DNA of 64,000 bases from Climacteris rufus (taxonomy: Eukaryota; Chordata; Aves; Passeriformes; Climacteridae): assembly GCA_013398175.1 (NCBI GenBank), contig VZRZ01002343.1, positions 835,673-899,672 of the forward strand. Direction: 5' to 3'. How positions within the stretch are numbered: position 1 is the first letter of the stretch; each line of letters opens with the position of its first letter. Under the pieces are notes generated by a model, which ran no database searches, had not been told where the DNA came from, and saw only the letters and a program-made list of their open reading frames with translations. The position numbers and the translations under genes are program-made. Positions 1-12,561 of this stretch are shown here, one piece after another.

Positions 1-158
1 AATTGCAAAACTCAGTTTTTTGAATAAATTTCACATACTAATTAAAAATATAGAAGGCTTAAAATTTAATATACTATTAAGTAACTTGTCAGGCACTTAC
101 TGCTACTAATCTTAAATATTGGTTGTGGATTTTTTTAACTTACTACCAAGTTTTGTGA

Positions 159-995
<837 letters not shown>

Positions 996-1108
996 AGAGA
1001 AGGCCAGCATGGTTGTTCCTGAAGAAAGAGAAGGAAGAGATGAAACAAACTTAGACCTCGTAAGAGATGCTCGACCTGCCTCTGTCTCTGCTGACACACG
1101 CAAAGCAG
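996..1108 (+). CDS. ERCC4: ERCC4 (XPF endonuclease), penultimate coding exon
   Basis: This exon encodes the linker between the helicase-like region and the nuclease domain of XPF. The translation begins EKASMVVPEEREGRDETNLD and continues LVRDARPASVSADTRKAG, matching the human protein closely at the start and diverging in the middle (human has a GTASADVST-type stretch). The acceptor is ccttag (990-995) and the donor gtgagc begins at 1109. The first base completes the Arg codon of the previous exon, and the last base is the G of a Gly codon completed at 2161. The linker is probably flexible and tolerant of change, which fits the divergence seen. Confidence 0.96.
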
Positions 1109-2160
1109 GTGAGCAGTCCTGGGTCGGGCTTGAAGCTCAGAGCTTTCCAAAAGCCCCACAACTATTGCACTTTAAATTCCCCAATAAAGCACCTGGGTCA
1201 GAGACACGTTGCACATTGGCTCTGCATCTTAATGCTAAAGAAACATTATTTCCTAGTGACAATGAACTGTAGTTTTCTTTGGAAATACAGATTAATGCAG
1301 TATTTTACCATTAGGACAGATACTGTTTGGATTGTTTCTAGGCAGATTATTGGTTATGAGATTGTCTGGTGCTGCTTGTAGGAAGAGAAATTAAAACATA
1401 GAAACTGAAGTCTACAGATGGTCAAAGGCAGTGTTGTCCTTGAGCTAGTAAATGTTGAGGACTTCTTTTCATCTTAGCAAAACATATTGCCTGGGTAAAC
1501 AACTGCAGGTTGTGGGTTTGATCACTTTCTTTGCAATAAGGCATCATTTTTCTTTTTTTGCAATTCTAACCATGTTTTTGTTCTATTCATCTGACGTGTA
1601 TGCTGTGCCTCTGCCTGTTTTTCTTTGCTGTCATTTTAGCAATCCTGCTCTCCTTTGCCATATGCTCTCTAATCTTTGCTATTTCGTCTTTTGTGGCCTT
1701 GGTGCTGCAGTCTCTTTGTATCCTGGCAGATCTGTAGAGGCCAACACGTAACTCCTACAATAAAATGCTGTATTTCTGTGGGAAACAGCTGAAAATGGAA
1801 AGGATCAGCTTCATTATCTTGTTTTGCAGGCAATTTTAAAGATTTCCCTGATTCATTTAAATAATTTTCATTGAAGTTTAATATATTTCATCGTCACCTA
1901 TACAAAGCTTGCAGTAGGTAGCATGGTAGTTCTATTAAACTGCAGAGCATGCTCCATAAACTACAGTATATAATTACGCAACTAATTGTTCTTTATAACA
2001 GCTAAAAATTCAATGAAATGTGGATTTACTATACTGTTGAATCTGAGGTAAAACTTAAGATGTGGTGTCCATCCATGACAGAAGATTGGCAGCACACAGG
2101 AATACAACTGGAGCTGAAGGTCCCAAGCATGGGGATAACCGTGTTTGTTTTGCTCTTTAG
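1109..2160 (+). other. ERCC4: last intron of ERCC4
   Basis: This intron runs from gtgagc to the pyrimidine-rich acceptor tgctctttag ending at 2160. It is AT-rich. The open frames at 1452-1751 and 2018-2224 show no recognisable protein and end at the exon or at chance stops. Confidence 0.9.
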
Positions 2161-2894
2161 GTGGGCAGGAGCAGAAGAGCGTTCAGCAAACCATAATCGT
2201 GGACATGCGGGAATTTCGGAGTGAGCTCCCGTCGCTGATTCATCGCCGGGGAATCGACATTGAGCCTGTCACTCTGGAAGTCGGAGATTATATCCTAACC
2301 CCTGATATCTGTGTGGAGAGGAAGAGCATCAGTGACCTGATCGGCTCGTTAAACAACGGCCGCCTGTACGCGCAGTGCGTTTCCATGTGCCGCTACTACA
2401 AGCGGCCGGTTCTGCTCATCGAGTTCGATCCCAGCAAGCCCTTCTCCCTGATCCCACGGGGCTCCTTGCAGCCAGAGATTTCCAGTGGCGATGTCACTTC
2501 TAAACTGACCCTGCTTACGCTGCATTTCCCTAAGCTACGAATCATGTGGTGTCCCTCTCCCCACGCTACCGCTGAGCTGTTTGAAGAGTTAAAGCAGAAC
2601 CACCCCCAGCCCGACGCAGAGACGGCGATGGCCGTGACCGCAGACTCGGAAATTCTGCCCGAGTCAGACAGGTACAACCCCGGTCCCCAGGACTTCCTGC
2701 TGAAGATGCCGGGGGTCAATGGGAAGAACTGCCGAGCCCTGATGAGCCGCGTTAAAAGCATCGCAGAGCTGGTCACGCTGTCCAGGGACGAGCTCGCCAC
2801 CATTCTGGGTAATGCTGCCAACGCCGCCCAGCTCTTCGACTTCATTCACCTGACCTATGCAGAGGCACTAGCCAAAGGAAAAAGCAAAAGGTGA
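2161..2894 (+). CDS. ERCC4: ERCC4 (XPF endonuclease), terminal coding exon: nuclease and tandem HhH domains
   Basis: The exon encodes the last 243 residues of XPF, the same length as human residues 674-916. Residues 1-145 of the exon form the ERCC4 nuclease domain. The catalytic signature is complete: IVDMR (Asp14, Arg16), GD (41-42) and VERKSISD (Glu52, Lys54, Asp58). By alignment from the C-terminus these equal human D687, R689, D715, E725, K727 and D731. Residues about 172-236 form the tandem helix-hairpin-helix domain that binds ERCC1 (DFLLKMPGV, then SIAELVTLSRDEL, then ILGNAANAAQLFDFIH). A basic tail GKSKR precedes the TGA. The Arg matching human R799, a disease site, is present. Tyr replaces human Phe905 near the C-terminus. 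The exon is more GC-rich than its flanks. No frameshift is seen, so the gene looks functional. Confidence 0.98.
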
Positions 2895-2969
2895 CTAATG
2901 AGCTTGTTCAACACAGAGCACAGATAAGCTTTTTTGGCACAGTACTTCGGCAAATACATGAAATAATAT

Positions 2970-2975
2970 AATAAA
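2970..2975 (+). terminator. proximal polyadenylation signal AATAAA
   Basis: This canonical hexamer lies 76 bases after the ERCC4 stop. A TG-rich tract (tgtttcttgctaatgttgtt) follows about 23 to 45 bases downstream, which suits a cleavage site between them. Use would give a very short 3'UTR. Confidence 0.6.
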
Positions 2976-3201
2976 TGCCCCCTCTAAGATAACCAGATGT
3001 TTCTTGCTAATGTTGTTCCGTCAGTTTTAGCGTGAGTTAATTATTACTGAAGGCAAGTTTCAAGAGGAAAAATATTTTTAATAGAGAAATGTGAATTATT
3101 TTTATTCTTTTAAAAGCACTTTAACCAATTCTGTAATACCAGTGAATTAACTAAATGAAGTTTTTCACCAAGACCATAACAATTAAGTGCTAAGACTAAT
3201 T

Positions 3202-3207
3202 AATAAA
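3202..3207 (+). terminator. polyadenylation signal AATAAA with GT-rich downstream element
   Basis: This canonical hexamer is followed by GT-rich sequence (gatgtcttgtt, then gtgtgtcatgttttgatgag) within about 20 to 70 bases. It has the best downstream element of the ERCC4 candidates. Confidence 0.6.
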
Positions 3208-3426
3208 GGTGTTTTCTTGTGAAAGTTATGATGTCTTGTTAAAGCTGAAAGTGTGTCATGTTTTGATGAGTCTGTGTGACCTGATACAACGCTTTGCTTT
3301 TGCCATTTTTAAGTTCTTACTCTCTGGGAACTGCCAGGTTTTGATTGACCTAGTGATGGAGCTATTTGAAACACGTTGTGGTCTTTGCTCAGGAGTTGGA
3401 CTGCATCCTGAATTTTAGGACATGAT

Positions 3427-3432
3427 AATAAA
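3427..3432 (+). terminator. polyadenylation signal AATAAA
   Basis: This canonical hexamer sits in the presumed ERCC4 3'UTR. Its downstream sequence is only weakly GT-rich, so it is a weaker candidate than the others. Confidence 0.35.
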
Positions 3433-3870
3433 TGTTTATCACGGTAAAATACACTCCTGTGCTGTGCTCTACATTATGCTCCCTTACCTTACTGCCAGTT
3501 ACACTTTTTGCCATTCTGAAGTGAGTACAGCTCTGTCTTGCTGGGTTTTACAAACTGCATTCCTTTGGTCTGACTGGATAGAGAATCTGTGGTGCCACAA
3601 TGCAACTTAATTTTCAGTGTGCCTTACTTACACTTTTAAGAGGCTTTATTTTTTACTCACTTTTGATAGCTCTTTCTCGTCTTTCACTGGAAAGTGAAAA
3701 ATCTGGGTATACCACTGGCACTGTTCCTTTATACCAAAGAATATTTCTTCTTGTAAAATGCAGTAGTTTTCTAAGTAAGGTTTTCCAAAACTTTTGACAG
3801 TTCTTTCAGTATTGGCTTCCTTTGTGTCCTATTGCACTTGCATTTTTATGTCTCAGATAGACTGTCTGTC

Positions 3871-3876
3871 AATAAA
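3871..3876 (+). terminator. distal polyadenylation signal AATAAA
   Basis: This canonical hexamer has ttttgtgtagc about 40 bases downstream. It is a plausible distal end, giving a 3'UTR of about 1 kb. Confidence 0.5.
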
Positions 3877-6800
3877 CTCGGTAAAGCCATTATCACCTAA
3901 AAGATACTACTTCTATCATTTTGTGTAGCATAAAAGAGGGAAAAGTTATTCTTCTTTTGATAGTTTATGAATGTGTGCATTGTTAAATTATATATTCTAC
4001 ACTGAACTTTGATACAACTGTGTAACAAACTGCCATTGCCAAAAGGGTTGGTCCAGTATCATTCCATGCTAATGTATTTACATTTGCTATTTACAAAACC
4101 TTTATCTATGACTTGCACATGTATTTATACAATTCTAATGGGAACAACAGATCAATAGTATCTCCTTTGTGAAAGGGGAAAATATCTTTTGTGTTCAGGT
4201 TCAGTAAAAACTGTACTGTGCACTTTCAAGTTTAATGTTTATTGTGCATTTTAAGTGTGAATTATGAATTGTTAATGTTATTCTGTGGCTGAGCTGTGAC
4301 AAATTTCCAAGTGAACATTTTCCTGCAGATGCAAATTTCAGTATTAAATACACCCATAATAAGATTAAAATTTGTTAATTATCTTGTTTCTCATTTGGCT
4401 GATTGATATCAGAACCTTTTTATTTTTAGCATATGGTGTATAATCCAGATCTTAGGGTTTCTGTTGCCCTATATTCTAATTTATTTAATACAAAAAGTCT
4501 TTCCATGAGACTTTTGCCTATTCAAACTAATGTCAGAGATGCTCAGGGTTGAGAATGCTCATAAAATGGTGCTAAGAGAACTGAAAATCAGAGTAAGACC
4601 ATAGCTGTCCTGAGTGTATGGCCTATAGAACCTGATTCAGACCAGGGGAGCTGACCAGCCTTTGAGAACAGATATTGTTCATGCAGGTACAGCACTAGGG
4701 TGCTCCATGAACTGAGGGCTTGGGTTTTTTCACAGATACTGCCTCAGCTCTGTCAGTGAGTTTTGGGGTTTTTGCATAGATGTGTATGGGGGGAAAATGA
4801 AGGGTATTGGAAGAGGTGATAGAGTTGTAGCTTTGAGTTGTATGCGATATCAAAGTTACATCATGTAATTAAATAATTATTTGCTAAATATTTTAATGAA
4901 ATTGCCCTTTGCTTGTATGTGTGGGATTCTTGTAAAGCGTTTTCCTTTTTCTTTTTGTAGGATTAGCCTTTTTCTCTGAAGCTGCCACAAGTAACACTGT
5001 TGCATGTTACTATTGCTGCTGTGCTTTGGCATCTCTCTGGGTTAGGTTTGGTGGGCAGTCAGGGCTGTGCCCTCCTGGGGCACTGGGTTTGGGTTGTGCT
5101 CCCAGGTGGAAGGGGTCCTGTGTCCTGAAACCACTTATCCCTGAGCTAACTGAGCCAAAGGCTCTGCCTCACTGCACTCACAACACAACGTGGGTGAACG
5201 ATGAAAATCCTGGCCTTGGGGTGTTCTTTAGCTCTCTTTGATCAACAGTCATAGAATTTTGTATGTCTTGTCATTGCTTGATGTTTTAAATTTGTGCTTT
5301 TTTATTAAAAAAACCAAACACCCCACACACCCACCTTCAGTCTGGGAGTGTCTCAGCTTCTTTCTTATCCCCAAACCAAGACTGTGTTCCCAGGTCCCTC
5401 AATATGTGAAGCCAGTGGGGTTCCCATGCTATTGAGAAGTTGGCAAGTGGCTCGTTCTGCAGCTTATCCTGGGCTTTGATCACACAAGAGTTCTTCCAGA
5501 ACAACCACACAACCTCTTAGGAGCAAATGCAGCTTATATTAGCAAATATATTTAGCACAGGATAGACTGTGCTGCAGTCCCTGTGTTGAAGTTACCTGGA
5601 GCTGTTCCTGCTCGTGGTGACGCTGGTAGTCTCGAGCTGCAGCTGCACAGGAGGCTTTTGCTGGCAGTGTTGGCACTGTGCAGGCAAACCAAAGCAAACT
5701 TCACCTGCAAAACTACTTCTTCTGCATGAGCACGTGAAGTAGGGCCTCTCTGCTACCAGCTGGACTAATTACTTTCAAAACCTAAATGTAAGCCAGTTGA
5801 CCAGAAGTTCACAGCTTATCTACTTGTTTTTTTGACAGTATTTCAGGCTCCACAGCTGGGTTTACAATCCTTTTATAAGGCCCATTTTAGGATAAAGTTC
5901 TCCTTAGCCCTTACTCATAGATAACTTAACTTGAATTAATATTCAGTTGATCTGTTTTCTAAAATACGTGATTTTTAAGAAATGCAAATAGGGTTAGAAA
6001 CCAAAAAGTTCAGAAACAATTGCTCCATTAAATATTTTGTAATACTTCGTCCTTCTAACTTCCTTCACATGTTCATTCTTTCTTGATGTAATAGCAAGAA
6101 ATTTGGATATTTGCAGAATCAATTCAATCTAAGAATAAATCCTTTTATGTGCTCCATATGAATTCTTGCATTGAAAATACACTCACCAACAGTGCATGCA
6201 CTTTCTTAATTTGTGTGTTTTATAAGGTTGTACAAGGAAATATTCAAATGTTTTAAAGTTTCAGTGCCATTTTTTACTTTGAGTACAAAATGTTAAGAGT
6301 TCATCTCCCAGACTCTTCAATACAAATAGGCTGGCCATTTTTTTCCTTGAGTTTTGATCTGTGTTTTGAAAGCTTCTCCACAACAAATTCAAAGGAAGAA
6401 ATATTCTCAGTCATAGTCTTGAAAACAGGGAAGAACTGTTCAGTAGCTTGGCTAGCCCATACTTAGCTGAGAGATGAATTCTTACTGAAGTTAGTAAGGT
6501 AACCAGGGCTGCTACACTGCTATGGTGATTTGTTGTCTAAACAGAAGATGTTGCTGCAATATATCAAAATGGGCCTGCATATGTACTAATTTTAGTGTGA
6601 TTTTTTTTTAAGCATGGCAAATTTACCTTAACTCACAACTGCTATGAAACAGTCTTCCTACGAATATTAAATCAGGGCTAAATAGATACTATTTTCTCAG
6701 CATGCATTTTACCATAGTTCTGTTTGTAGGAGCTTCCCTCTATAAATAAAAGCAGAGATTTCATTTCTAGGGTTCCCTGTCCCTCTGTGTTACTTCTTTT

Positions 6801-9800
6801 TTCTTTCATCTTGATCATCTACTATCAAAGAGCAAGAGACAGGAGTTATTAAACAGCTGACATTGTTTCCAAGCTGGCATTATTAGTCAGCAGTGCAATT
6901 TTGTTCTTGAACTCTCATCTCCTTCCTCAGCTCTCAGAACGACACTTAGACCATTCTCATTTTTATTCTTTTTGTTTATGAAAACACAGCAGCCACGTGG
7001 CAAAACATTTTTGAAACCGGCTTGCCTTTTTTAATAGCTGTCTTTCTTGTGTAAGTTCAGACCACAATACATAGTCAAAGTAAAACCACACATGAGTCTG
7101 TCTGTTTATGAGATGCTAAGATTCACCATGACCTAGGTCCAAAGAAGACTAAACACAGTTTCAGAAACTATTAAGCTGGGACTACTGATTTTAAAGGATT
7201 TTAGCCAGGAGCCAGAGAGTAAATTTATCATTTTGAGGGTAGAATTTTCAGGATCACTACTAAATCTATCACATATGTACAACAAATTTATAATGGTTTT
7301 GTTTTTAAATTACCATTCACTTCTTTAGTTTCAGTTTGATAAATAGTTAAATGAAGTCAAATTTTGTCCACCCTAACTCAGAAAATTTGGAATTCTACAT
7401 AATTAAATTAGCAAGAAGAGAAACAAATTTCCACCTGTAAATTCAGTGCAGTAGCTCTGGTTTGTCTCTCCTTAGTGGCTATTACTTGTTCACAGAAATA
7501 TACTAACCTTCAAATGTCAAACTCATACAAAACCTCATCTCCCAAGTGATTCGAAGCCCAGGAGTTTTCCCAGTGAAATCAGCACATGAAGCCTAAACTT
7601 GACCAGGCTGCATTTCAGCCCCCCTAAAAATAGGCAGCATAGTTCTAATGTGAGCTGTCTGCACAGAGCTCTGCAGTTCCATCAGGATACACAGTGGGAC
7701 GTGCACGTTATCCCTCCTCTGAACATCCTCTTGGATGAATGGAATGTCCCAGCAATGGCCCAACCGTGCAGCTGCAGTGGAGGTCTGGCTGTTGTATAAT
7801 CACAGCATGATTTAGCACTGAATTAAGTAACATCTTGCTGTTTCTTCATCACTTATCTCTTTGCATTATTCTGATTCTCTATTCAGCTTTTATCTTTCTT
7901 CTATCTTTCCTCTGCCATTTTCTGATTTATTTCTTTTTCACATCTCTTACCCAACCATGACTGACTGTATTCTTGTCCTTTTCTTTCCCTTCAAGAATGC
8001 TGCTTAAATATTTTTGCAATTTGTGATGTCTATTGAGCACAACTAATACTGAATTCTTTGCAAGACTGGCTGCACTGGAGCCTTGTCCAGTATTTAATAT
8101 CCAAAGGCTTATATAAAAAAGGTATTGTACTTTGTTTTCATTTTGGTGCCAGACTTGAGGCACGTCACACTTGGAAAGCTGACACACAGGGAAAAGAGAG
8201 CAGCAGGCTGGCAGTCCTTGCAACATTTAATTCTTGGTTTTGTCTTAGATTTTTTAAACAGATTAAAAGCAATCCAAATACAGACACAATAAAATCATCA
8301 TTAGTTGATTTTATAAATTGTTCCCACCCTGAAAAAATTTCAAAGCATTTTTTAGGTGTCACAAAATTCTTGGAATCTTACGCACGGATAGCTGAAGTTG
8401 CAAACTTTCTTGTGGCATTTATATCTCATGATCATTTTTACATATTGCAGTACTACAATTGGCAAGTTCTCAGATCCTGCAAAAGCCCTTATTCCATGCT
8501 TAAGCATTTATATTAGGATGTGGGAGATCTGCAACAGCAAAAATATCAATGACATGTCTCCTACTTTTGTCTAATTTTTCTTTCTTGAAACCCCCCTCTC
8601 TAACTCTTCCCATTATCAAGATACATTTTGTTCCTGCTTCATTTTAAATCTCTGAATGTTAAGTGTTGGGAAGAACTATCATCTTTAAAATCAACATCTA
8701 TTTGTGTTAAACTATGACATGATTCTAACTGCTCAAGTCTCTGTGATCCTCATTTCATTTGTTCCAGGTGTAATTGGAAGGGTATTGATCCACTTTCTCT
8801 ACAGGTGTCAGAATGTCTTTACAGCCCTTGCAGAGTGACAGCAAGGGGAGCAGAGGCTCCTCACAAAAGCTGGCCAGGATGTAAAAGTTCAGACCACCTG
8901 CAGCTATACCACAACAGAAAAGTCTACAGATCCTTCAAGGAAAGTCCTACCCATACCAAATATGAAAAAAATACCTAAAATCTTCAAGGCATGTCCTGTG
9001 CAAATCTTGGTGCATGAGATACTATCTATACAGACAGTCTTTCAGATAGTGCAGGTGTCTCAGCCGAGCCTTGAACTGCAGCAATAAATCTGCTGTACTA
9101 CAGTTCACCCCTAAGTTGGGATTTTCTTAAATATTAGCATCATACATCACTAGCTGACAGAAGTCATAATCAAGTTTTTCTTTTTCACTTGGATATTTAC
9201 TTGACAGAAGGTTTGAATGATCACATACTAAGTTATCTGACCTCTTTTCCACAAAGTGCCATTGGTATTAAAATGTAGTGGAGGAGTTTTCTTTGTCAGC
9301 CTTACCAGCTCCTTAGGGATCCCTGACCTGTTTCCAGTGGCTTGAATAACTCCTGTGTTATCACCCAAAGAGAGGAATTGCAGCTGGTATCCAGCAGGGA
9401 TGTGTGACTCCCCTGCAGCCGTTACCAACTGCACCATGCGCTGTCACACGTCGGCCTTTGCACGTGCACACAGAGTACCTGCAGCGTGGGTAACACGAGC
9501 CTGCACATCCTCGGTGTCCTTGTCTCTGCAATGACCCTGCAAAAGTGAGCTAAGCCCATCCCTCTTTCTATATTTAAAACTGTTTGTTTAATTGGTGGAG
9601 TGCAACAAGAATAAATAATGAGCTAATTCTGAAGATCATTCCCAGCAGCCAGCTCGGATTGTTTCTGCAAATCAGAACCCTCTCCTCTACTTTGTTTGGG
9701 TTTTTAGTGTTTTTAAGGGTTTCATTATCTAAAGGTGTAGAACTTTACCTGAATGCAATTGTAGGGACAGTAGAATATTTCAAGCATGGAGCATTCTGCA

Positions 9801-9913
9801 CATGAGTGAGGTTTTGGTGTGTTTGTTTACTGAATGTAAAAATAGTTAAAAGTTCGAATTCTAAAACTGGATCAAGGATTCTAACCAGATTGGAGATGAA
9901 GTTTCTCTCATAC

Positions 9914-9914
<1 letters not shown>

Positions 9915-9950
<36 letters not shown>

Positions 9951-9958
9951 AAAGAAAG
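9915..9958. repeat. 44-base homopolymer A run
   Basis: The sequence shows 44 consecutive A, followed by the A-rich purine tract ggaaagaaagaaacaacaac. CR1 elements do not end in poly(A), so this is either a simple repeat or the relic of a poly(A)-tailed retrocopy. The roughly 300 bases before it show no recognisable retrocopy. The assembled length is likely to be inexact. Confidence 0.95.
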
Positions 9959-12518
9959 AAACAACAACAAACCAAAACAAAACCTTTCCAGTACTCTCAG
10001 TCAATTAGGGAATACTACCACCTACCACCAGATTTTTTTATACATATCATACAGATCTTATTTACCTTGCTTAATGACAGTTAAAAACAAGGAATTTAAC
10101 TACAAATTTTATCTCAGAAAAGATTGTTAAAAAAACAAACAGATATACTAATTCCTTTTTCAAGTTTTTCATTAACTTTTTAGCTGTAATAGGTTATAAA
10201 AGTTTGATAATAATTGAAAAAGAAAACAAACACCTCTTGTATTTTGCTTTGTTTTTCCAATGTACCAGCAGTGCACACAGGTCTCTATGTCTCGGTGTGT
10301 GCACTAAAAAACAGATGAGGTACAAAGTAACATACAAAGTCCAGAGTGAATTAAAATGACTGTCCACTAACAGAGCAGGCTTGTTCATGGACTTGCTGAT
10401 GACTTCTTATATTAATACAGTAATTGCCCTTTTTAATGACTATAGACATAAATGGCACTCATTTAACTTGACCCACTGTGGTTGAAAGAATACGAGCTCT
10501 AGTCAAATACAAACCAGACCCCATGAGAAGAGTACTGTGTCTCTTTGCTAACTTATAAAATTAAGAACTTAATTCTGTCCCACACTCAGTGATGCATTTA
10601 TTTTATCTCACAAACAGGGAGTCAGAAAAGCTAAAGGCAAAGGGATATGCCCAAGCTGGCAAAGCAAGCCCATGACCAAGTGTGAAATTTAAACTCACTG
10701 CTGACTCACAGATCAGTTTACACCTTGAGAGTCTCATCTTCCATAACCCTCCATATGCTTTTTCAGCTCTGATGTGCTGTTGCTTACTACCAGTTTAAGA
10801 TGAAAGTCTTTATTTCAGTGGTGATACTCTGAGTGGCTTACACTGCTTGATTCCTAGGGCTGTTGCAGAGATTCATCCTAAGTCACATGCAGAAACATTC
10901 TGCCACCTCCAGTACAGCTTTGGAACCAGCATGACCCCTATTCCATGGCAGGAAGTCACCAATAAAAGCTGTGTAGAAGCCAGTTTAATCTTACCTTCTG
11001 GGTTGTCTCTAACTACCCTGTAAGACAGGAAAGCTGGGGATTAGGTGTAGATGGAGTAGGTGTAAGCATGGAGTCAAGAACCAAGTTACTGTTTTGCTGC
11101 CAGGCTTTTTCAGTTCCAAGTCTCTGTTTTAAGCAGCAGTTTTCAATACTACAGAGGCTGGCAGGCAGGACCCACTTCAGAGCTAGAAAATCTGGATTTA
11201 TGAGCAACTGTAATTAGCTTGACCCTTATTTTTAGGGTCACACTGTTTAAACTGGCAGATACCAAAATAGGCTCAAGGCCAAATCAGTTATTATCTAGTT
11301 TTATTTATCTAAAAGGCTCATATGGACCTAATTTGCCATTGTGTGTTAAGAAATAATAAGTAGAAAGGATTATGAACACATGTTTGGCATAGAGAGGAAG
11401 AGAGAATGCAGCCATAACTTCAATTTTGAAATGTCTTACTTCATCATAAGCTTAAGTTTCAAAGCTGACATGGGGATTTTGGTACATAATGCCTCATTTT
11501 CAACTAATTGCATCTTAACTGAACATCGAAACCTTCAATTTGGAAGCTCAAATTAGCAGCTATATGATGGTGTTTTTTCCCAGTTGTGTGTAGATGCCAA
11601 CTGGAGGATCTAGGCATATGAGCAGTACTGTATAAAATAGACTGAAATACAAATTAGAACTCTTTAATCAACTTTAGCCAAGGAAGAGGGGAAACTGTGG
11701 GGAAGCAATGGTTATACAATCCAGGAAAGAGGAGGAGAGAGGAGGGAGTTGATTTATGCCTAACCAATATCTTGAATAATTCACCCTGAAATGTTCTCGG
11801 TGCTGCATGTAGAGAAAACCAGTATCCTTCCTTGAAGGTGTCTTGCTTTTGGGCTAACAAGACAAAAAGACTGTAACTGCTCTAGATAATTCCCATGCTA
11901 CATTGTGTCAAAGCCACATTTGAAAAGTTGAAGTTGTCCCAGGGAAGAAGTAAAAACAACCCTGGTGGCATATACCAGTTAAATATGAATGCAATATCAC
12001 TGCTTCCTTAACTATTTATGCAAATGAATTTTTCAGTTGGGTATGAGATGTTTATACTTTAAGCCTACCAAGTTGATTAATGACTTGGTTAACATTAGTC
12101 TTGGTTCACAGGGAAGGCATCTGCAGATAAATAAATCAAACACTACTTGCCAATTTATAACATTGGATTTATGCTTCTACCCTGTGCATGCTGAATGATG
12201 GCAGTGGCACATGAATCAAATGGGGAGTTTACAGCTTCCCAAATGCCACAATCTGGCAATTTCATTAGCAATACCATAAAATAAATGTTTCAGTCTGGAA
12301 TCTGAGTAATTTCCCAAGGAAATCAAACTTAGAAAGAAAAGCCACCCTGTGCTCTTTGAAAGTATAAAAAAAGACATATGAAATCAAACTTTTGGAGAAC
12401 AAGGTGTGAGGAGTTGCAGAGGAGGAGTTGCACCGAGGGTGGGTGGTGAAAGGTGCTAATAGAGATAGACATGTGCCTAATGAAAAAACCATCTACAGAA
12501 ACTGCACGGTTTGTGGTG

Positions 12519-12561
12519 CCCTTCCTTCCTTCCTTCCTTCCTTCCTTCCTTCCTTCCTTCC
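12519..12561. repeat. (TTCC)n microsatellite
   Basis: About ten uninterrupted copies of the tetranucleotide TTCC. It creates spurious repetitive open frames on both strands (PSFL and GRKE repeats). The length is probably polymorphic. Confidence 0.97.

Larger units (their letters stand above)
2895..3900 (+). other. ERCC4: probable ERCC4 3' untranslated region
   Basis: This is AT-rich sequence directly after the ERCC4 stop codon. It carries four AATAAA hexamers, several followed by GT-rich stretches as expected at cleavage sites. The true 3' end cannot be fixed from sequence. Further AATAAA hexamers lie at 6134 and 6745, so longer 3'UTRs are possible. Open frames at 3209-3418, 3422-3610 and 3600-3797 look like chance. 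Confidence 0.65.

Noticed and set aside
8058..8516. 152-codon open frame as a possible gene
   Set aside because: It is the longest frame in the 4-18 kb region but shows no domain, signal or splice context, and AT-rich chance frames of this size are expected in 64 kb on six frames.
9745..10084. Open frames with poly-Phe on the minus strand and poly-Lys on the plus strand
   Set aside because: They are translations of the homopolymer A run.
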